From Brevundimonas goettingensis (GTDB lineage: Bacteria; Pseudomonadota; Alphaproteobacteria; Caulobacterales; Caulobacteraceae), in assembly GCF_017487405.1 (NCBI RefSeq), contig NZ_CP062222.1, positions 3,457,001 through 3,521,000 of the forward strand: a DNA stretch of 64,000 nucleotides, read 5' to 3'. The translations under genes and the position numbers were made by a program. This document shows positions 28,752 through 37,642 of the stretch, piece after piece. Below the pieces are notes generated by a model. The model was not told the DNA's origin. It was given only the letters and a program-made list of their open reading frames with translations, and did not search any database. Every line of letters begins with the position of its first letter. Within the stretch, counting starts at the first letter, position 1.

Positions 28752-29812
28752 TACTGGGCCCCGATCCGTTCCAGGACCTGTTCGACATGGGCAATCGGCA
28801 CGTCGGGCAGGATGCCGTGGCCGAGGTTGAAGATCCACGGACCGTCATTCCACGCCTCCATCAGCTGATCGACGCGGGCGTCCAGCGCCTTCCCGCCGGC
28901 GCGCAGCAGCAGGGGATCGAGCGCGCCCTGGATCGGCTTGATCTTCTGGACCCGTTGGCCGACCGCGAGGGGACAGGCGGTGTCGAGGGCCACGGCCTGG
29001 ACATCGACCTCGGCCGCATAGCGTTCGGCGTGGATGGCCGAGCCGCGCGGGAAGCCGATCAGAGGAACCGTCACCCCCAGCTCCCGCGTTCGGGCGACCA
29101 GCTTCTGATGCGGTTTGAGGACCAGCCGTTCGAACAGGTCGTCGGGCAGCCCTTCGGCCCAGCTCTCGAAGATCTTGAGCACCTGGGCGCCGGCATTGGC
29201 CTGCATGACGAAATAACGGGCCGTAGCCTCGACCAGAACGTCCAGCAGGGCGTCGACCGTTTCGGGGTCTTCATAGGCGTATTTGCGCGCCGTCGCTCGC
29301 TCGCCCTTGCCGATCGTGTTGTGATGACCGTCCAGCATATAGGTGGCGACGGTCCAGGGGGCGCCGGCGAAGCCGATCAGGGCGCGCTCCTGCTCCCCTT
29401 CTTTCGGTTTCAGACCTTCGCGGACGAGGGACAGGGTCTGGCCGATGGATGCGAGGTGCTCGCCGGCCCCCTCGGCCAGTTCAGCCATCCGGCCCACCGG
29501 CGGCATCTCGCCGAGCTGGGGTCCTTCGCCGGTCTCGAACCAGACGTCCTGACCCAGGGCCCGCGGGATCAGCAGGATATCGGCGAAGACGATGGCCGCA
29601 TCGAAGCCGAACCGCTTCATCGGCTGCAAGGTCGCCTCGGCCGCCATCTCGGGGTTCAGACAGAAGGCGATGAAGTCCGAAGCCTCGGACCGCAGGGCCC
29701 GGTATTCCGGCAGATACCGCCCGGCCTGCCGCATGAACCAGACGGGAGGGCGGCTGGTCTTCTGACCCGAAAGGACCTGAAGGAGGAGAGGCTGGACCGA
29801 AGGCGTTGTCAT
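28751..29812 (-). CDS. hemE: Uroporphyrinogen decarboxylase
   Basis: HemE removes four carboxyl groups from uroporphyrinogen III to give coproporphyrinogen III. The protein has 353 residues from ATG 29812 (MTTPSVQPLLLQVLSG). It carries the N-terminal signature PPVWFMRQAGRYLPEYR and the second motif GFAGAPWTVATYMLDG, and the catalytic Asp lies in FADILLIP. It is the first gene of hemE-hemH-hemJ, and its 5' end borders the predicted origin. In Caulobacter the hemE promoters lie inside the origin, so its transcription and replication control probably overlap here too. Confidence 0.97.
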   Translation of the reverse strand: MTTPSVQPLLLQVLSGQKTSRPPVWFMRQAGRYLPEYRALRSEASDFIAFCLNPEMAAEATLQPMKRFGFDAAIVFADILLIPRALGQDVWFETGEGPQLGEMPPVGRMAELAEGAGEHLASIGQTLSLVREGLKPKEGEQERALIGFAGAPWTVATYMLDGHHNTIGKGERATARKYAYEDPETVDALLDVLVEATARYFVMQANAGAQVLKIFESWAEGLPDDLFERLVLKPHQKLVARTRELGVTVPLIGFPRGSAIHAERYAAEVDVQAVALDTACPLAVGQRVQKIKPIQGALDPLLLRAGGKALDARVDQLMEAWNDGPWIFNLGHGILPDVPIAHVEQVLERIGAQ

Positions 29813-30032
29813 GACCTTGGTCCTACGGGGAGCCCGGCCTTCGCTCAAGAGCGCGGTTTGTCCAAGGGGTCACAGTCCCTCCCCCTTCTCTGATCAAGAA
29901 TTTAAAAGATTGGAGGAAGGCAGCAGGGGGCGGGGACGACGGGGATGGTTTTCAGGCGGCGCCGTGAACGGAAAACGAACGTCCACGGGCGGTCCGGGAT
30001 GGATCCGGACCCCCGGAAAGGGCTGTCGAAAC

Positions 30033-30041
30033 CGGGGATAA
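30033..30041 (-). promoter_or_regulatory. Weak DnaA-like box in the origin
   Basis: On the minus strand this reads TTATCCCCG, 7 of 9 to TTATCCACA. It lies directly beside the full CtrA site at 30045. Confidence 0.4.
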
Positions 30042-30044
30042 GTC

Positions 30045-30060
30045 TTAACGAACCCTTAAC
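30045..30060. promoter_or_regulatory. Full CtrA box in the origin
   Basis: TTAACGAACCCTTAAC is an exact TTAA-N7-TTAA CtrA site, with each half also followed by C. In Caulobacter, phosphorylated CtrA bound at such sites silences the origin in swarmer cells. Confidence 0.8.
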
Positions 30061-30109
30061 GCGCGGGGCTTTGAGCCGCGCTGCGCCTGGGCATGACTGA
30101 CGGGCGCCG

Positions 30110-30124
30110 TTTACGTCTTGTTAA
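30110..30124. promoter_or_regulatory. Second CtrA-like box beside the DnaA box
   Basis: TTTA-N7-TTAA matches the CtrA full site at 7 of 8 positions and ends 2 bases before the DnaA box at 30127, which would allow direct competition. Confidence 0.6.
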
Positions 30125-30126
30125 CC

Positions 30127-30135
30127 TTATCCACT
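30127..30135 (+). promoter_or_regulatory. DnaA box in the origin
   Basis: TTATCCACT matches the consensus TTATCCACA at 8 of 9 positions. It is the best DnaA box seen in the window. Confidence 0.8.
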
Positions 30136-30319
30136 GCAGCGCGGTGGAGACCGGACGGGCGTTGGAAATCTCTGGGTCCGGAGAGATGAATCCTCCCCGC
30201 TGTCCCCGCTCGCCCCCGCCGACGGGCGCGGCTATAGAGATCGGCGCCCCGTCCGGGGATTTCGGCGCCCAGAAAGCCAACCGGGGTTTCCACAGGAATC
30301 CGTTGATGAGTCCCACCGC

Positions 30320-31201
30320 ATGACGCCCAACTCTCCCGTCGGAAAGCCGGCCGGTCCCGTGCGGCTGGCGACCTATTTCCACGTCCATCTGGTCTCGGAC
30401 TCGACCGGCGAAACCCTGAACGCCATGGCCAAGGCGGTCACGGCCCGGTTCGAGGGGGTCATCCCAATCGAGCACATCTACGCCCTGGTCCGCTCCGAGA
30501 AGCAGATGGAGCGGGTGCTGGAGGAGATCACCATGGCGCCGGGGGTCGTGCTGCACACCCTGGTCGACCGCGATCTGCGCGCCCAGCTGGAGGAAGGCTG
30601 CCGCCTCGCCGACATGCCCCAGATCGGGGCGCTGGACCCGCTGGTCGGGGCCCTGTCGCGCTATCTGGGCGCGGCGCTGTCGACGCGCGTCGGCGCCCAG
30701 CACGCCCTGGACCACGAATATTTCAACCGGATCAGCGCCCTGGACTATGCCATGGCCCATGACGACGGTCAGGGCACGGCCGAGCAGCTGGAGGGCGCCG
30801 ATGTCGTCCTCTGCGGGGTTTCGCGCACCTCCAAGACCCCGACCTGCATCTATCTGGCCCACCGCGGCATCCGCGCGGCCAATGTGCCCCTGGTGCCGGG
30901 TCAGGAAGACGGGGAGCGTCTGGTCGGGCTGAAGAACCCGCTGGTCATCGGCCTGACCGTCTCGCCCGACCGGCTGGTCCAGATTCGTCGCAACCGGCTG
31001 GACGGGCTGAACGCCGACCATACCTCCGCCTATGTCGACCACGATCTGGTGCGCGAGGAGACGGTCAAGGCGCGCCGGGCCTTCGAACGCCGCGGCTGGC
31101 CGACCATCGACGTGACCCGCCGCTCGGTCGAGGAGACGGCCGCGGCCATCGTCAACCTGTTGAGCGAGAAGCGCACGCGCCGGATCGGAGCGGCATGGTG
31201 A
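30320..31201 (+). CDS. ppsR: Pyruvate phosphate dikinase regulatory kinase/phosphorylase (DUF299)
   Basis: This bifunctional enzyme uses ADP to phosphorylate, and phosphate to dephosphorylate, a catalytic-site Thr of pyruvate phosphate dikinase or PEP synthase. The protein has 293 residues, and some relatives start slightly later. LVSDSTGETLNAMAKAV (about 26-42) and the P-loop-like GVSRTSKTPTCIYLA (about 168-182) are diagnostic. This is the RP001 gene that borders the Caulobacter and Rickettsia origins. It is first in the rightward ppsR-maf-aroE-coaE-dnaQ group and overlaps maf. Confidence 0.95.
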   Translation: MTPNSPVGKPAGPVRLATYFHVHLVSDSTGETLNAMAKAVTARFEGVIPIEHIYALVRSEKQMERVLEEITMAPGVVLHTLVDRDLRAQLEEGCRLADMPQIGALDPLVGALSRYLGAALSTRVGAQHALDHEYFNRISALDYAMAHDDGQGTAEQLEGADVVLCGVSRTSKTPTCIYLAHRGIRAANVPLVPGQEDGERLVGLKNPLVIGLTVSPDRLVQIRRNRLDGLNADHTSAYVDHDLVREETVKARRAFERRGWPTIDVTRRSVEETAAAIVNLLSEKRTRRIGAAW

Positions 31202-31833
31202 TGAGCATTCCTGATGCGCTATCGCCCTCCGGGCTACTTGAGCGCGAGCGCCTGATCCTCGCGTCCCGCAGCGCCGCGCGCCGGGCCATGCTGACGGATG
31301 CCGGCGTGACCTTCGGTCTGGAGGACGCGGGCGTCGACGAGGAAGCGATCAAGGTCGCCATGAAGGACGCGAGCGCCGACGCACTGGCTATCGAATTGGC
31401 CTGCGCCAAGGCCCTGGCCGTGTCGCGCCGGGATCCGGACGTCTGGGTCCTGGGCGCCGACCAGACCCTGGCCTTCGACGGTGGGCTGGTTTCCAAGGCG
31501 AAGTCGCTGGACGAGGCGAAGGCCCGGCTGAAATCCATGCGTGGGAAATCGCACCAGCTGCATTCGGGCGCGGCCATCGCGACAAAGGGTCAGGTGGTCT
31601 GGTCGGGCGTGGATACGGTCCAGATGAAGATGCGCGACTTCTCCAACGCCTTCCTCGACGCCTATCTGGCCGCCGAGGGCGATGAGCTTCTGGCCTGCGT
31701 CGGCTCCTACCGGCTGGAGGGGCTGGGGTCCCAGCTGTTCGAGGCGGTGGAGGGCGACTATTTCACCGTGCTGGGCCTGCCGCTGTGGCCGGTCCTCGCC
31801 GAACTGCGCCGCGCGGGAGTGATCGCCTCGTGA
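31195..31833 (+). CDS. maf: Maf-family nucleoside triphosphate pyrophosphatase
   Basis: Maf proteins hydrolyse (modified) pyrimidine or purine NTPs. The protein has 212 residues from ATG 31195; ATG 31201, overlapping the ppsR stop as TGATG, is an equally good start and gives 210. ILASRSAARRAML holds the SxxR substrate motif, VLGADQTLAFDG the acidic catalytic region (about 82-93), and SYRLEGLGSQLFEAVEGDY the C-terminal signature. The family has YhdE- and YceF-like subtypes that I cannot tell apart here. Confidence 0.93.
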   Translation: MVMSIPDALSPSGLLERERLILASRSAARRAMLTDAGVTFGLEDAGVDEEAIKVAMKDASADALAIELACAKALAVSRRDPDVWVLGADQTLAFDGGLVSKAKSLDEAKARLKSMRGKSHQLHSGAAIATKGQVVWSGVDTVQMKMRDFSNAFLDAYLAAEGDELLACVGSYRLEGLGSQLFEAVEGDYFTVLGLPLWPVLAELRRAGVIAS

Positions 31834-32672
31834 GTTCTTCCGTTTCTGGGCAGACCATTTCGGGCGCCGCGAAGGTCGGCGGCATCGCCGGCAATCCCAT
31901 CGGCCATTCGCTGAGCCCGGTCATCCACAACGCCTGGATCGCCGCCGCCGGCATGGACGCCGCCTATGTGCCATTCGCCCCCGCCGACGAGGCCGGGTTC
32001 GCGGCTTTGGTCGCGGCCGGCCGCGCGGGCCTGTTGATGGGGATCAATGTCACCGCCCCCTTCAAGGAACAGGCCTTCGCCCTGGCGGACAGCGCCAGCG
32101 GGGCGGCGAAGGGTTCGGGCTCGGCCAATGTTCTGGTCTTCCGTGACGGCCAGGTCGCCTGCGACAGCACCGACGGCTTCGGCATGATGTGGGCGATCTC
32201 CGATCAGGCCCCGGGCCTGACGGTCAAGGACCGGCCGGTGGTCATCCTCGGCGCCGGAGGCGCGGCCCGGGCCGCGGCGGGGACCCTGATCGGCGAGGGG
32301 GCGCAGGTTCGGATCCTCAATCGGTCACGCGACCGGGCCGAGGCCCTGGCCGCCGATCTGGGGTCGTCAGTGACGGTTGTGGATGAGGACGAGGCCTTTG
32401 ACGGCGCTGTTCTGGTCATCAATGCGCTCAGCATCAAGCCGGCGCTGGATCTGGCCCGGCTGGCGCCCGAGACGGCGGTGATGGACATGACCTATCGCCC
32501 CGTGGACACCGAATTTCTTCTGGCCGCGCGGGCCCGGGGCCTGCGGACCGTCGACGGTCTGGGGATGCTGATCGGTCAGGCCGGACCGTCGTTCAGGGCC
32601 ATCTTCGGCGTCGAACCCCCTGCCCTGCCGCTGCGCCCCCTGCTGCTGGCGGCGATCGAGGCGCAAAAGTGA
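31830..32672 (+). CDS. aroE: Shikimate dehydrogenase
   Basis: AroE reduces 3-dehydroshikimate with NADPH in aromatic amino acid synthesis. The protein has 280 residues from GTG 31830, which overlaps the maf stop as GTGA; upstream codons in frame lie within maf. Shikimate-binding residues appear in GNPIGHSLSPVIHN (about 19-32) and in NVTAPFKEQAF with the catalytic Lys (about 73-83), and the NADP loop is ILGAGGAARAAAG (about 139-151). It is coupled to coaE by another GTGA overlap. Confidence 0.96.
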   Translation: MSSSVSGQTISGAAKVGGIAGNPIGHSLSPVIHNAWIAAAGMDAAYVPFAPADEAGFAALVAAGRAGLLMGINVTAPFKEQAFALADSASGAAKGSGSANVLVFRDGQVACDSTDGFGMMWAISDQAPGLTVKDRPVVILGAGGAARAAAGTLIGEGAQVRILNRSRDRAEALAADLGSSVTVVDEDEAFDGAVLVINALSIKPALDLARLAPETAVMDMTYRPVDTEFLLAARARGLRTVDGLGMLIGQAGPSFRAIFGVEPPALPLRPLLLAAIEAQK

Positions 32673-33280
32673 TCCTGCTGGGCCTGACCGGCTCCATCGG
32701 CATGGGCAAGTCGACGACGGCGCAGATGTTCGCCGACGAGGGCGCGGTGGTCTGGAACGCCGACGAGGCCGTGCACCGGCTCTATTCGCCTGGCGGGGGG
32801 GCGGTCGAACCGGTCGGCGAGGCCTTTCCGGGCGTGGTCATCGACGGCGCCGTCGACCGGACCCGGCTGGCCGAGGCTCTGGGCCGCGACGATGCGGCTT
32901 TCAAACGTCTGGAGGCCATCGTCCATCCCCTGGTCGCCGCCGGCCGGGCGGGCGAGCTGGCCGAGGCGGCGGAGCGTGGGGTCAAGCTGGCGGTGCTGGA
33001 CATCCCCCTGCTGTTCGAGGGCAGCGGACAGAAATCCTTCCATGCGGTGGTCGTGGTCACCGCGAGCCCGGAGGTTCAGGCCGAACGGGTCCTGTCCCGA
33101 CCCGGCATGACCCGCGAACGCTTCGAGGCCATTCTGGAGCGTCAGGTCCCCGACGCCGAAAAGCGCAAACTGGCCGACTTCATCGTCGAGACCGACCGCG
33201 GGCTGGAGGCGGCGCGCGATCAGGTGAAGGCGATCGTGGCGGCAGTGCTCGATCCAGACTGGGTTTCTCCCCGGTCCTGA
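32669..33280 (+). CDS. coaE: Dephospho-CoA kinase
   Basis: CoaE phosphorylates dephospho-CoA at the last step of coenzyme A synthesis. The protein has 203 residues from GTG 32669, which overlaps the aroE stop. The P-loop is LTGSIGMGKSTT at about 5-16. A DIPLLFEG segment (about 110-117) and RxxxMTRExFEAILxRQ (about 144-160) are family landmarks. It keeps the aroE-coaE-dnaQ order typical of the region beside alphaproteobacterial origins. Confidence 0.96.
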   Translation: MILLGLTGSIGMGKSTTAQMFADEGAVVWNADEAVHRLYSPGGGAVEPVGEAFPGVVIDGAVDRTRLAEALGRDDAAFKRLEAIVHPLVAAGRAGELAEAAERGVKLAVLDIPLLFEGSGQKSFHAVVVVTASPEVQAERVLSRPGMTRERFEAILERQVPDAEKRKLADFIVETDRGLEAARDQVKAIVAAVLDPDWVSPRS

Positions 33281-33327
33281 CCTTTGTCCGTCTTTCGCCG
33301 GGGGCCGAACAACCCCATTAAGAGGCC

Positions 33328-34065
33328 ATGGCCCGCGAAATCGTTCTCGATACTGAAACCACCGGCTTCGACCCGCGCACGGGCGACCGGCTGATCGAGG
33401 TCGGCTGTATCGAGATCATGGACCTTCTGCCGACGGGCCGGACCTTCCACCGCTACTGCAATCCCGAGCGGCTGATCCCCGAGGACGCCATCCGGGTGCA
33501 CGGCATCACCGATGAGAAGGTCAAGGACGCGCCGAAATTCGCCGAGATCGTCGCCGACCTTATCGAATTCATCGGCGACGCCCCGGTCATCGCCCACAAC
33601 GCCCAGTTCGACCGCAACTTCATCGACCATGAGTACGGCCGCTGCGGCTCGCCCCTGCTGCCCGCCGACCGGTGGATCGATACGCTTCAGCTGGCCCAGA
33701 AACGCTGGCCGGGGATGCCCAACTCGCTGGACGCCCTGTGCAAACGCTACAAGGTCTCGCTGGCCGACCGTTCGTTCCACGGCGCCCTGATCGACGCCCG
33801 CCTGCTGGCCGAGGTCTATCTGGAGCTGCGCGGCGGCAAGGAGCGAGTGCTGGACCTGACCAGCCGCAAGGGCGCCGAACAGGCGGCCGCCTTCGCCGCC
33901 GCGGGCGGCCACGGCGCCCGGCCGCGTTCCCTGGCCCCGCGCTCGACCCCGGCCGAGCATGAGGCCCATCTGGCCTTCCTGACCGCCACCCTGAAGGACC
34001 GCTCCCTGTGGCAGGGCTATGGGATCACCGTCGAAGCAGACATGGAAAAGGCGTCCGCCGGCTGA
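33328..34065 (+). CDS. dnaQ: DNA polymerase III epsilon subunit, proofreading exonuclease
   Basis: DnaQ is the 3'-5' proofreading subunit of the replicative polymerase. The protein has 245 residues. The DEDDh motifs are VLDTETTGFD (Exo I, about 6-15), VIAHNAQFDRNFID (Exo II, about 89-102) and FHGALIDARL (Exo III, about 151-160). The C-terminal 60 residues should contact the alpha subunit. It ends in a hairpin that overlaps the stop codon. Confidence 0.96.
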   Translation: MAREIVLDTETTGFDPRTGDRLIEVGCIEIMDLLPTGRTFHRYCNPERLIPEDAIRVHGITDEKVKDAPKFAEIVADLIEFIGDAPVIAHNAQFDRNFIDHEYGRCGSPLLPADRWIDTLQLAQKRWPGMPNSLDALCKRYKVSLADRSFHGALIDARLLAEVYLELRGGKERVLDLTSRKGAEQAAAFAAAGGHGARPRSLAPRSTPAEHEAHLAFLTATLKDRSLWQGYGITVEADMEKASAG

Positions 34066-34076
34066 CGGACGCCTTT
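34047..34076. terminator. Terminator-like hairpin shared by dnaQ and secB
   Basis: A perfect 11-bp stem (34047-34057 with 34066-34076) with an 8-base loop starts with AAA and ends with TTT. It overlaps the dnaQ stop and lies 23 bases from the convergent secB stop. The T-run is short in both directions. Confidence 0.7.
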
Positions 34077-34098
34077 CCGGTCGTCTGGTTTCAGTGAC

Positions 34099-34608
34099 TC
34101 AGGCCTGGCCGGTTCCGGCGTCGGCGTTGGCGGCCATCTGCTGCTGGCGAGCCATATAGATGGCCACGAAGTCGATCGGGTCCATCATGAAGGGCGGGTA
34201 GAAGCCGCCGTCGGCCGTGGCGCGGGCGATGATCTCGCGCGCGAACGGGAACAGGTAGCGCGGGCATTCGATCAGCAGCAGGGGCTCGATGTCGGCCGGG
34301 GCGACATTGTTCAGCTGGAACAGGCCGCCGTACAGCAGTTCGACGTTGAACACGGTCATGGCGTCGGTCGAGGCCTTGACCGACAGCTTCATGTCGACTT
34401 CGAACAGGCCGTCGGGACGACCCTGGGCGTTCAGCTCGACGCCCATGTCGATGCCCGGCTTGCCCTCGATACGCAGGCTGTCGGGCGCCTTGGGGTTCTC
34501 GAACGACAGGTCGCGGACGTACTGGGCCAGGATGCGGAAGCCGCCGTTGGGCGGGGCGCCGTCCTGGGTTTGCGGAGCCTCGGCGGCGGTGGTCGAAACG
34601 TCGGTCAT
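34099..34608 (-). CDS. secB: Protein-export chaperone SecB
   Basis: SecB is the tetrameric cytoplasmic chaperone that hands unfolded preproteins to SecA. The protein has 169 residues from ATG 34608, including a disordered leader of about 20 residues ([17 protein letters not shown]). Core segments are [15 protein letters not shown] (about 25-39), [10 protein letters not shown] and [18 protein letters not shown] (about 111-128). Convergent to dnaQ and divergent from timA. The 228-base gap to timA has no gene that I can see. Confidence 0.96.
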   Translation of the reverse strand: MTDVSTTAAEAPQTQDGAPPNGGFRILAQYVRDLSFENPKAPDSLRIEGKPGIDMGVELNAQGRPDGLFEVDMKLSVKASTDAMTVFNVELLYGGLFQLNNVAPADIEPLLLIECPRYLFPFAREIIARATADGGFYPPFMMDPIDFVAIYMARQQQMAANADAGTGQA

Positions 34609-34836
34609 GGGCGAAGGGGCCGTGAATGGAGTGGACCGGCGCGTCGCACGCGACCGGGTGAGGGGGCGGCGACTACCACGGCGGACGGGCGTGCGGCAAC
34701 GGCGCGCGCCTGTCAGGGCATGTCGGCGGATGCGTCTCGCCTTGCGCCGCCCTATATGAGACCCTAATCGTCCGTCGCGCGTTCCGATCCGGCCTGATTT
34801 GGGTTGGTCGGGCCCGACGTCATTCAGGATAGAGTC

Positions 34837-35472
34837 TTGCCGGTCCAGTTCCAGATCTTGCTCTTCGCGGGCATCGCCGTCTTCGTCCTGTTCCAGCTCT
34901 ATAATGTGCTGGGCAAGCGGGTCGGCCGTCAGCCGCAGGATGATGCGCGCGCCCCCGTCCTGCCCGCCGCCGAAACCGCTCCGGCCCGCCCGGCCCTGGA
35001 CGCCCAGACCCTGGCGGCCATATCGGGGCTGCGCGCCCGCGATCCGCAGTTCGACCCGCAGAAATTCCTCGACGGTTCGCGTCAGGCCTATGAGACCATC
35101 GTGCGCGGCTATGCCTCGGGCGACCGGGCCGCGCTGAGGCCCCTGCTGGCCCCGGCCGTGATGGAATCCTTCGAGCACGGCATCGCCGCGCGCGAGACCC
35201 GGGGTGAAACCGAACAGGTCGAGTTCCTGCACGCCCCGCGCGCCGATCTGGAAAGCGCCACCGCCGAGGGCGACAAGGCCATCGCCAAGGTCCGCTTCCT
35301 GTCCGAGCTGCGCAGCAAGATCATTCCGCCGGAAGGCGAGGCCACCCCGGGCGCGCCCGGCGAACCCCGTATCGAGGAACGCCGCACGGCCGAACACTGG
35401 ACGTTCGAGCGCACCCTGGGCGCCGCCGATCCCAACTGGGTTCTGGCCCGGGTCGAGCCGGCCACCGCCTGA
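34837..35472 (+). CDS. timA: Tim44/TimA-family inner-membrane protein
   Basis: This is a Tim44-domain protein found in alphaproteobacteria. The protein has 211 residues from TTG 34837, which is preceded at 6 bases by AGGAT; another in-frame TTG lies 33 bases upstream. The N-terminus [28 protein letters not shown] is a single membrane anchor followed by a low-complexity linker. The Tim44-like domain begins at [21 protein letters not shown] (about 72-92) and ends with [10 protein letters not shown]. It is coupled to mltA by a TGATG overlap. In mitochondria Tim44 tethers Hsp70 at the import channel; the bacterial role is unclear. Confidence 0.87.
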   Translation: MPVQFQILLFAGIAVFVLFQLYNVLGKRVGRQPQDDARAPVLPAAETAPARPALDAQTLAAISGLRARDPQFDPQKFLDGSRQAYETIVRGYASGDRAALRPLLAPAVMESFEHGIAARETRGETEQVEFLHAPRADLESATAEGDKAIAKVRFLSELRSKIIPPEGEATPGAPGEPRIEERRTAEHWTFERTLGAADPNWVLARVEPATA

Positions 35473-36662
35473 TGCGGTCTGTGAGCGTGAAGGGCTGGCG
35501 GTCGGCCGCGACCGGCCTCGGCCTTGCGGCTGCCGCCCTTCTCGCCGCCTGCGCCTCGACACAGCCCGTCGTGCCGAACCGGCCGCCGGTGGTCTCTCCG
35601 TCCGTTCCCACCGCGCCGGCGCCCGTCCCGCCCTCGTCCGGGCCCGTGGGCGCCGACAGTCCGGCGCATCTGGCCGGTTGGGACACTGAGGATTTCGTCG
35701 CCGCCTTCGACGCCTACCTCAAGACCTGCGGCGTGGCCCGCGATCCGGCGGGCGCCCGCCAGTGCGCCCGGGCGATGGATCTGCAGCGCACCTCTCGACC
35801 GGTGACCCCGGCCCTGACGCGCGCCTTCTTCGAGACCGGATTCCGGGTGGTTCAGGCCCGCACCGCTGATGGCCGCGACGGCCTGTTGACCAGCTATTTC
35901 GCGCCCGAATATTCGGCCAGCCACCGCCAGACCTCCGAGTTCGACATGCCGGTGCTGGCCAGGCCGCTCGATCTGGAGCGGGGTTCCGGCGGGGTGGTCC
36001 AGCGCCGCCCGGACGGTTCGACCGGCCCCTATGCCGACCGCGCCGCCATCGAGGCCGCGGCGGCCGCGGGGTCGCCCTCGGCCCCGGTCCTGGCCTGGAT
36101 GCGGGCCGAGGACCTGTTCTTCCTGCAGATCCAGGGCTCCGGCTATCTGACCTTCGAGGACGGAACAACCGGCCGCGCCGCCTATGCCGCCGACAACGGC
36201 CGCCCCTTCGTCGGCATCGCCCGGCCGATGGAGCAGCAGGGCCTGCTGCCGAGGAACGGCACCTCGGGCGAGGCGATCCGCGCCTGGCTGGCCGCGCACC
36301 GGGGCCGTGAGGCGCGGGCGATCACGGCCCTGAACCCGCGCTACATCTTCTTCGACCTCCAGCCCGACGACGGCGGCAATCCGGCGGGGGCGGCCGGCGT
36401 GCCCCTGCCCGCACGCCGGTCGATCGCGGTCGATCCGGCCAGCTGGACCTATGGCGACCTCGTCTGGATCGACGCCGACGCAGGAAACCTGAACGGCGCC
36501 CACGCCTCCTATCGTGGACTGGTCATGGCGCTGGACACGGGGTCTGCCATTCGCGGGCCGGTGCGCGCCGACTTCTACATGGGCCGGGGTCAGGCCGCGG
36601 GCGTCGAGGCCGGGACGGTCCGGCATCCGTTGCGGATGTGGCGGCTCGTACCGAGACCGTGA
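35472..36662 (+). CDS. mltA: Membrane-bound lytic murein transglycosylase A
   Basis: MltA cleaves peptidoglycan between MurNAc and GlcNAc with formation of 1,6-anhydroMurNAc. The protein has 396 residues. A lipoprotein signal ends in the lipobox LLAAC (about 24-28), with a Pro/Ala/Val-rich linker to residue 60. The MltA domain starts with [17 protein letters not shown], contains [11 protein letters not shown] (about 217-227), and the 3D domain follows with a catalytic-type Asp in [10 protein letters not shown]...[19 protein letters not shown] (about 332-375). Confidence 0.95.
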   Translation: MRSVSVKGWRSAATGLGLAAAALLAACASTQPVVPNRPPVVSPSVPTAPAPVPPSSGPVGADSPAHLAGWDTEDFVAAFDAYLKTCGVARDPAGARQCARAMDLQRTSRPVTPALTRAFFETGFRVVQARTADGRDGLLTSYFAPEYSASHRQTSEFDMPVLARPLDLERGSGGVVQRRPDGSTGPYADRAAIEAAAAAGSPSAPVLAWMRAEDLFFLQIQGSGYLTFEDGTTGRAAYAADNGRPFVGIARPMEQQGLLPRNGTSGEAIRAWLAAHRGREARAITALNPRYIFFDLQPDDGGNPAGAAGVPLPARRSIAVDPASWTYGDLVWIDADAGNLNGAHASYRGLVMALDTGSAIRGPVRADFYMGRGQAAGVEAGTVRHPLRMWRLVPRP

Positions 36663-36729
36663 TCGCATCACCCGCGCCTCACGCAGATATGAGGGGCGAT
36701 CCCCGTCTCAGCCCGCTACGGTTCGCGCC

Positions 36730-37509
36730 ATGAAACTCAGGGCCAAGACGTTCAGGGGATGGATGATCGGGGCGGCGGTGGCGATCGCCGGGACCGCGAC
36801 CATGGGGACGGCGCTCGGATCCTGGGCCCAGCCGGCGCCGTCGCGCAATCATGCCCCGACCCATCGCCGACCGCCGTCAGAGCCGGTCGTGCTCGAACTG
36901 TTCACCGCCCAGGGTTGCCCGGGCTGTCCCGACGCCAATCAGGTGGTCGAGACCATCGCCGACGAGCCGGGCGTCATCGCCCTGACCTATGCCGTGGGCT
37001 ACTGGGACTACATGGGCTGGCCCGACACCTTCGCCAAGCCGGAGTTCGCCCAGCGCCAGCGCGCCTATCAGACGGCGATGCGGCTGCGCGGCGTCTATAC
37101 GCCCCAGGTCATCATCGATGGCCGCCGTCAGGTCTCGGGCGCCGAGGCTCCCGCCGTCCAGGCGGCAGTGGACGAGGAGGCGACGCGTCGCATCTTCCCG
37201 CCCCAGGTCGAGTTCCGCGAGAGCGGCGACCGTGTCGGCGTCGGCTCGGGCCGGGCCCCGGTCGGCGGGGCCGAGGTCTGGGCCGTGATCTACAGGCCCG
37301 GCGCCCAGACCGTGACCGTCAGCGGCGGCGACAATCGCGGCCGGGCGGTGCGCCACGTCAATGTGGTGCGCGAACTGCGAAAACTGGGAGACTGGAACGG
37401 GCGTCCCGTTCTCTATCCTCTGCCGGCCCAGCGCGATCCCGACGAAGCCGTCGCGGTCATGGTCCAGGCCAAGGGTGACCGCCGCATCCTGACCGCCGCC
37501 ACCCAATAG
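36730..37509 (+). CDS. DUF1223 thioredoxin-like secreted protein
   Basis: The protein has 259 residues from ATG 36730. An N-terminal signal or anchor (about 10-32) precedes a domain opening with PVVLELFTAQGCPGCPDAN. The CPGC pair resembles a thioredoxin active site, as is usual for DUF1223. YTPQVIIDGRRQVSG (about 119-133) is the second landmark, where a cis-Pro loop would lie. The substrate is unknown. It follows mltA after 67 bases and may be its own unit. The 133-base gap downstream shows no clear gene. Confidence 0.85.
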   Translation: MKLRAKTFRGWMIGAAVAIAGTATMGTALGSWAQPAPSRNHAPTHRRPPSEPVVLELFTAQGCPGCPDANQVVETIADEPGVIALTYAVGYWDYMGWPDTFAKPEFAQRQRAYQTAMRLRGVYTPQVIIDGRRQVSGAEAPAVQAAVDEEATRRIFPPQVEFRESGDRVGVGSGRAPVGGAEVWAVIYRPGAQTVTVSGGDNRGRAVRHVNVVRELRKLGDWNGRPVLYPLPAQRDPDEAVAVMVQAKGDRRILTAATQ

Positions 37510-37642
37510 GGCTGGTTTGGCTGGGGGCGAACTGGATGGCTTTTTGGAGTCCTGTCGGACCGAGGCCCGTTCGCGTGGGGCTTCGCGCCCGTTCCGAACG
37601 GATAGGCCGCGCCGAGCCTGATCGTCCCTGACCGGGGAAAGT

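Larger units (their letters stand above)
29813..30319. other. oriC: Predicted chromosomal replication origin, Cori-type
   Basis: This 507-base segment between hemE and ppsR holds no supportable gene. It has a TTATCCAC-type DnaA box (30127), two CtrA-type boxes (30045 and 30110), weaker DnaA-like 9-mers (30033-30041 on the minus strand and 30286-30294, both 7 of 9), GANTC sites at 30188-30192 and 30296-30300, and an A/T-rich run near hemE (29891-29911) that could be the unwinding region. The Caulobacter crescentus origin is known to lie between hemE and the RP001 gene with CtrA and DnaA sites interleaved. Gene direction also switches here. Confidence 0.9.

Noticed and set aside
29843..29855. 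CGCTCAAGAGCG near hemE as a fourth copy of the structured repeat
   Set aside because: It shares only GCTCAAG and forms a simple 4-bp hairpin; the inner stem and TAGCGCCC block are absent.
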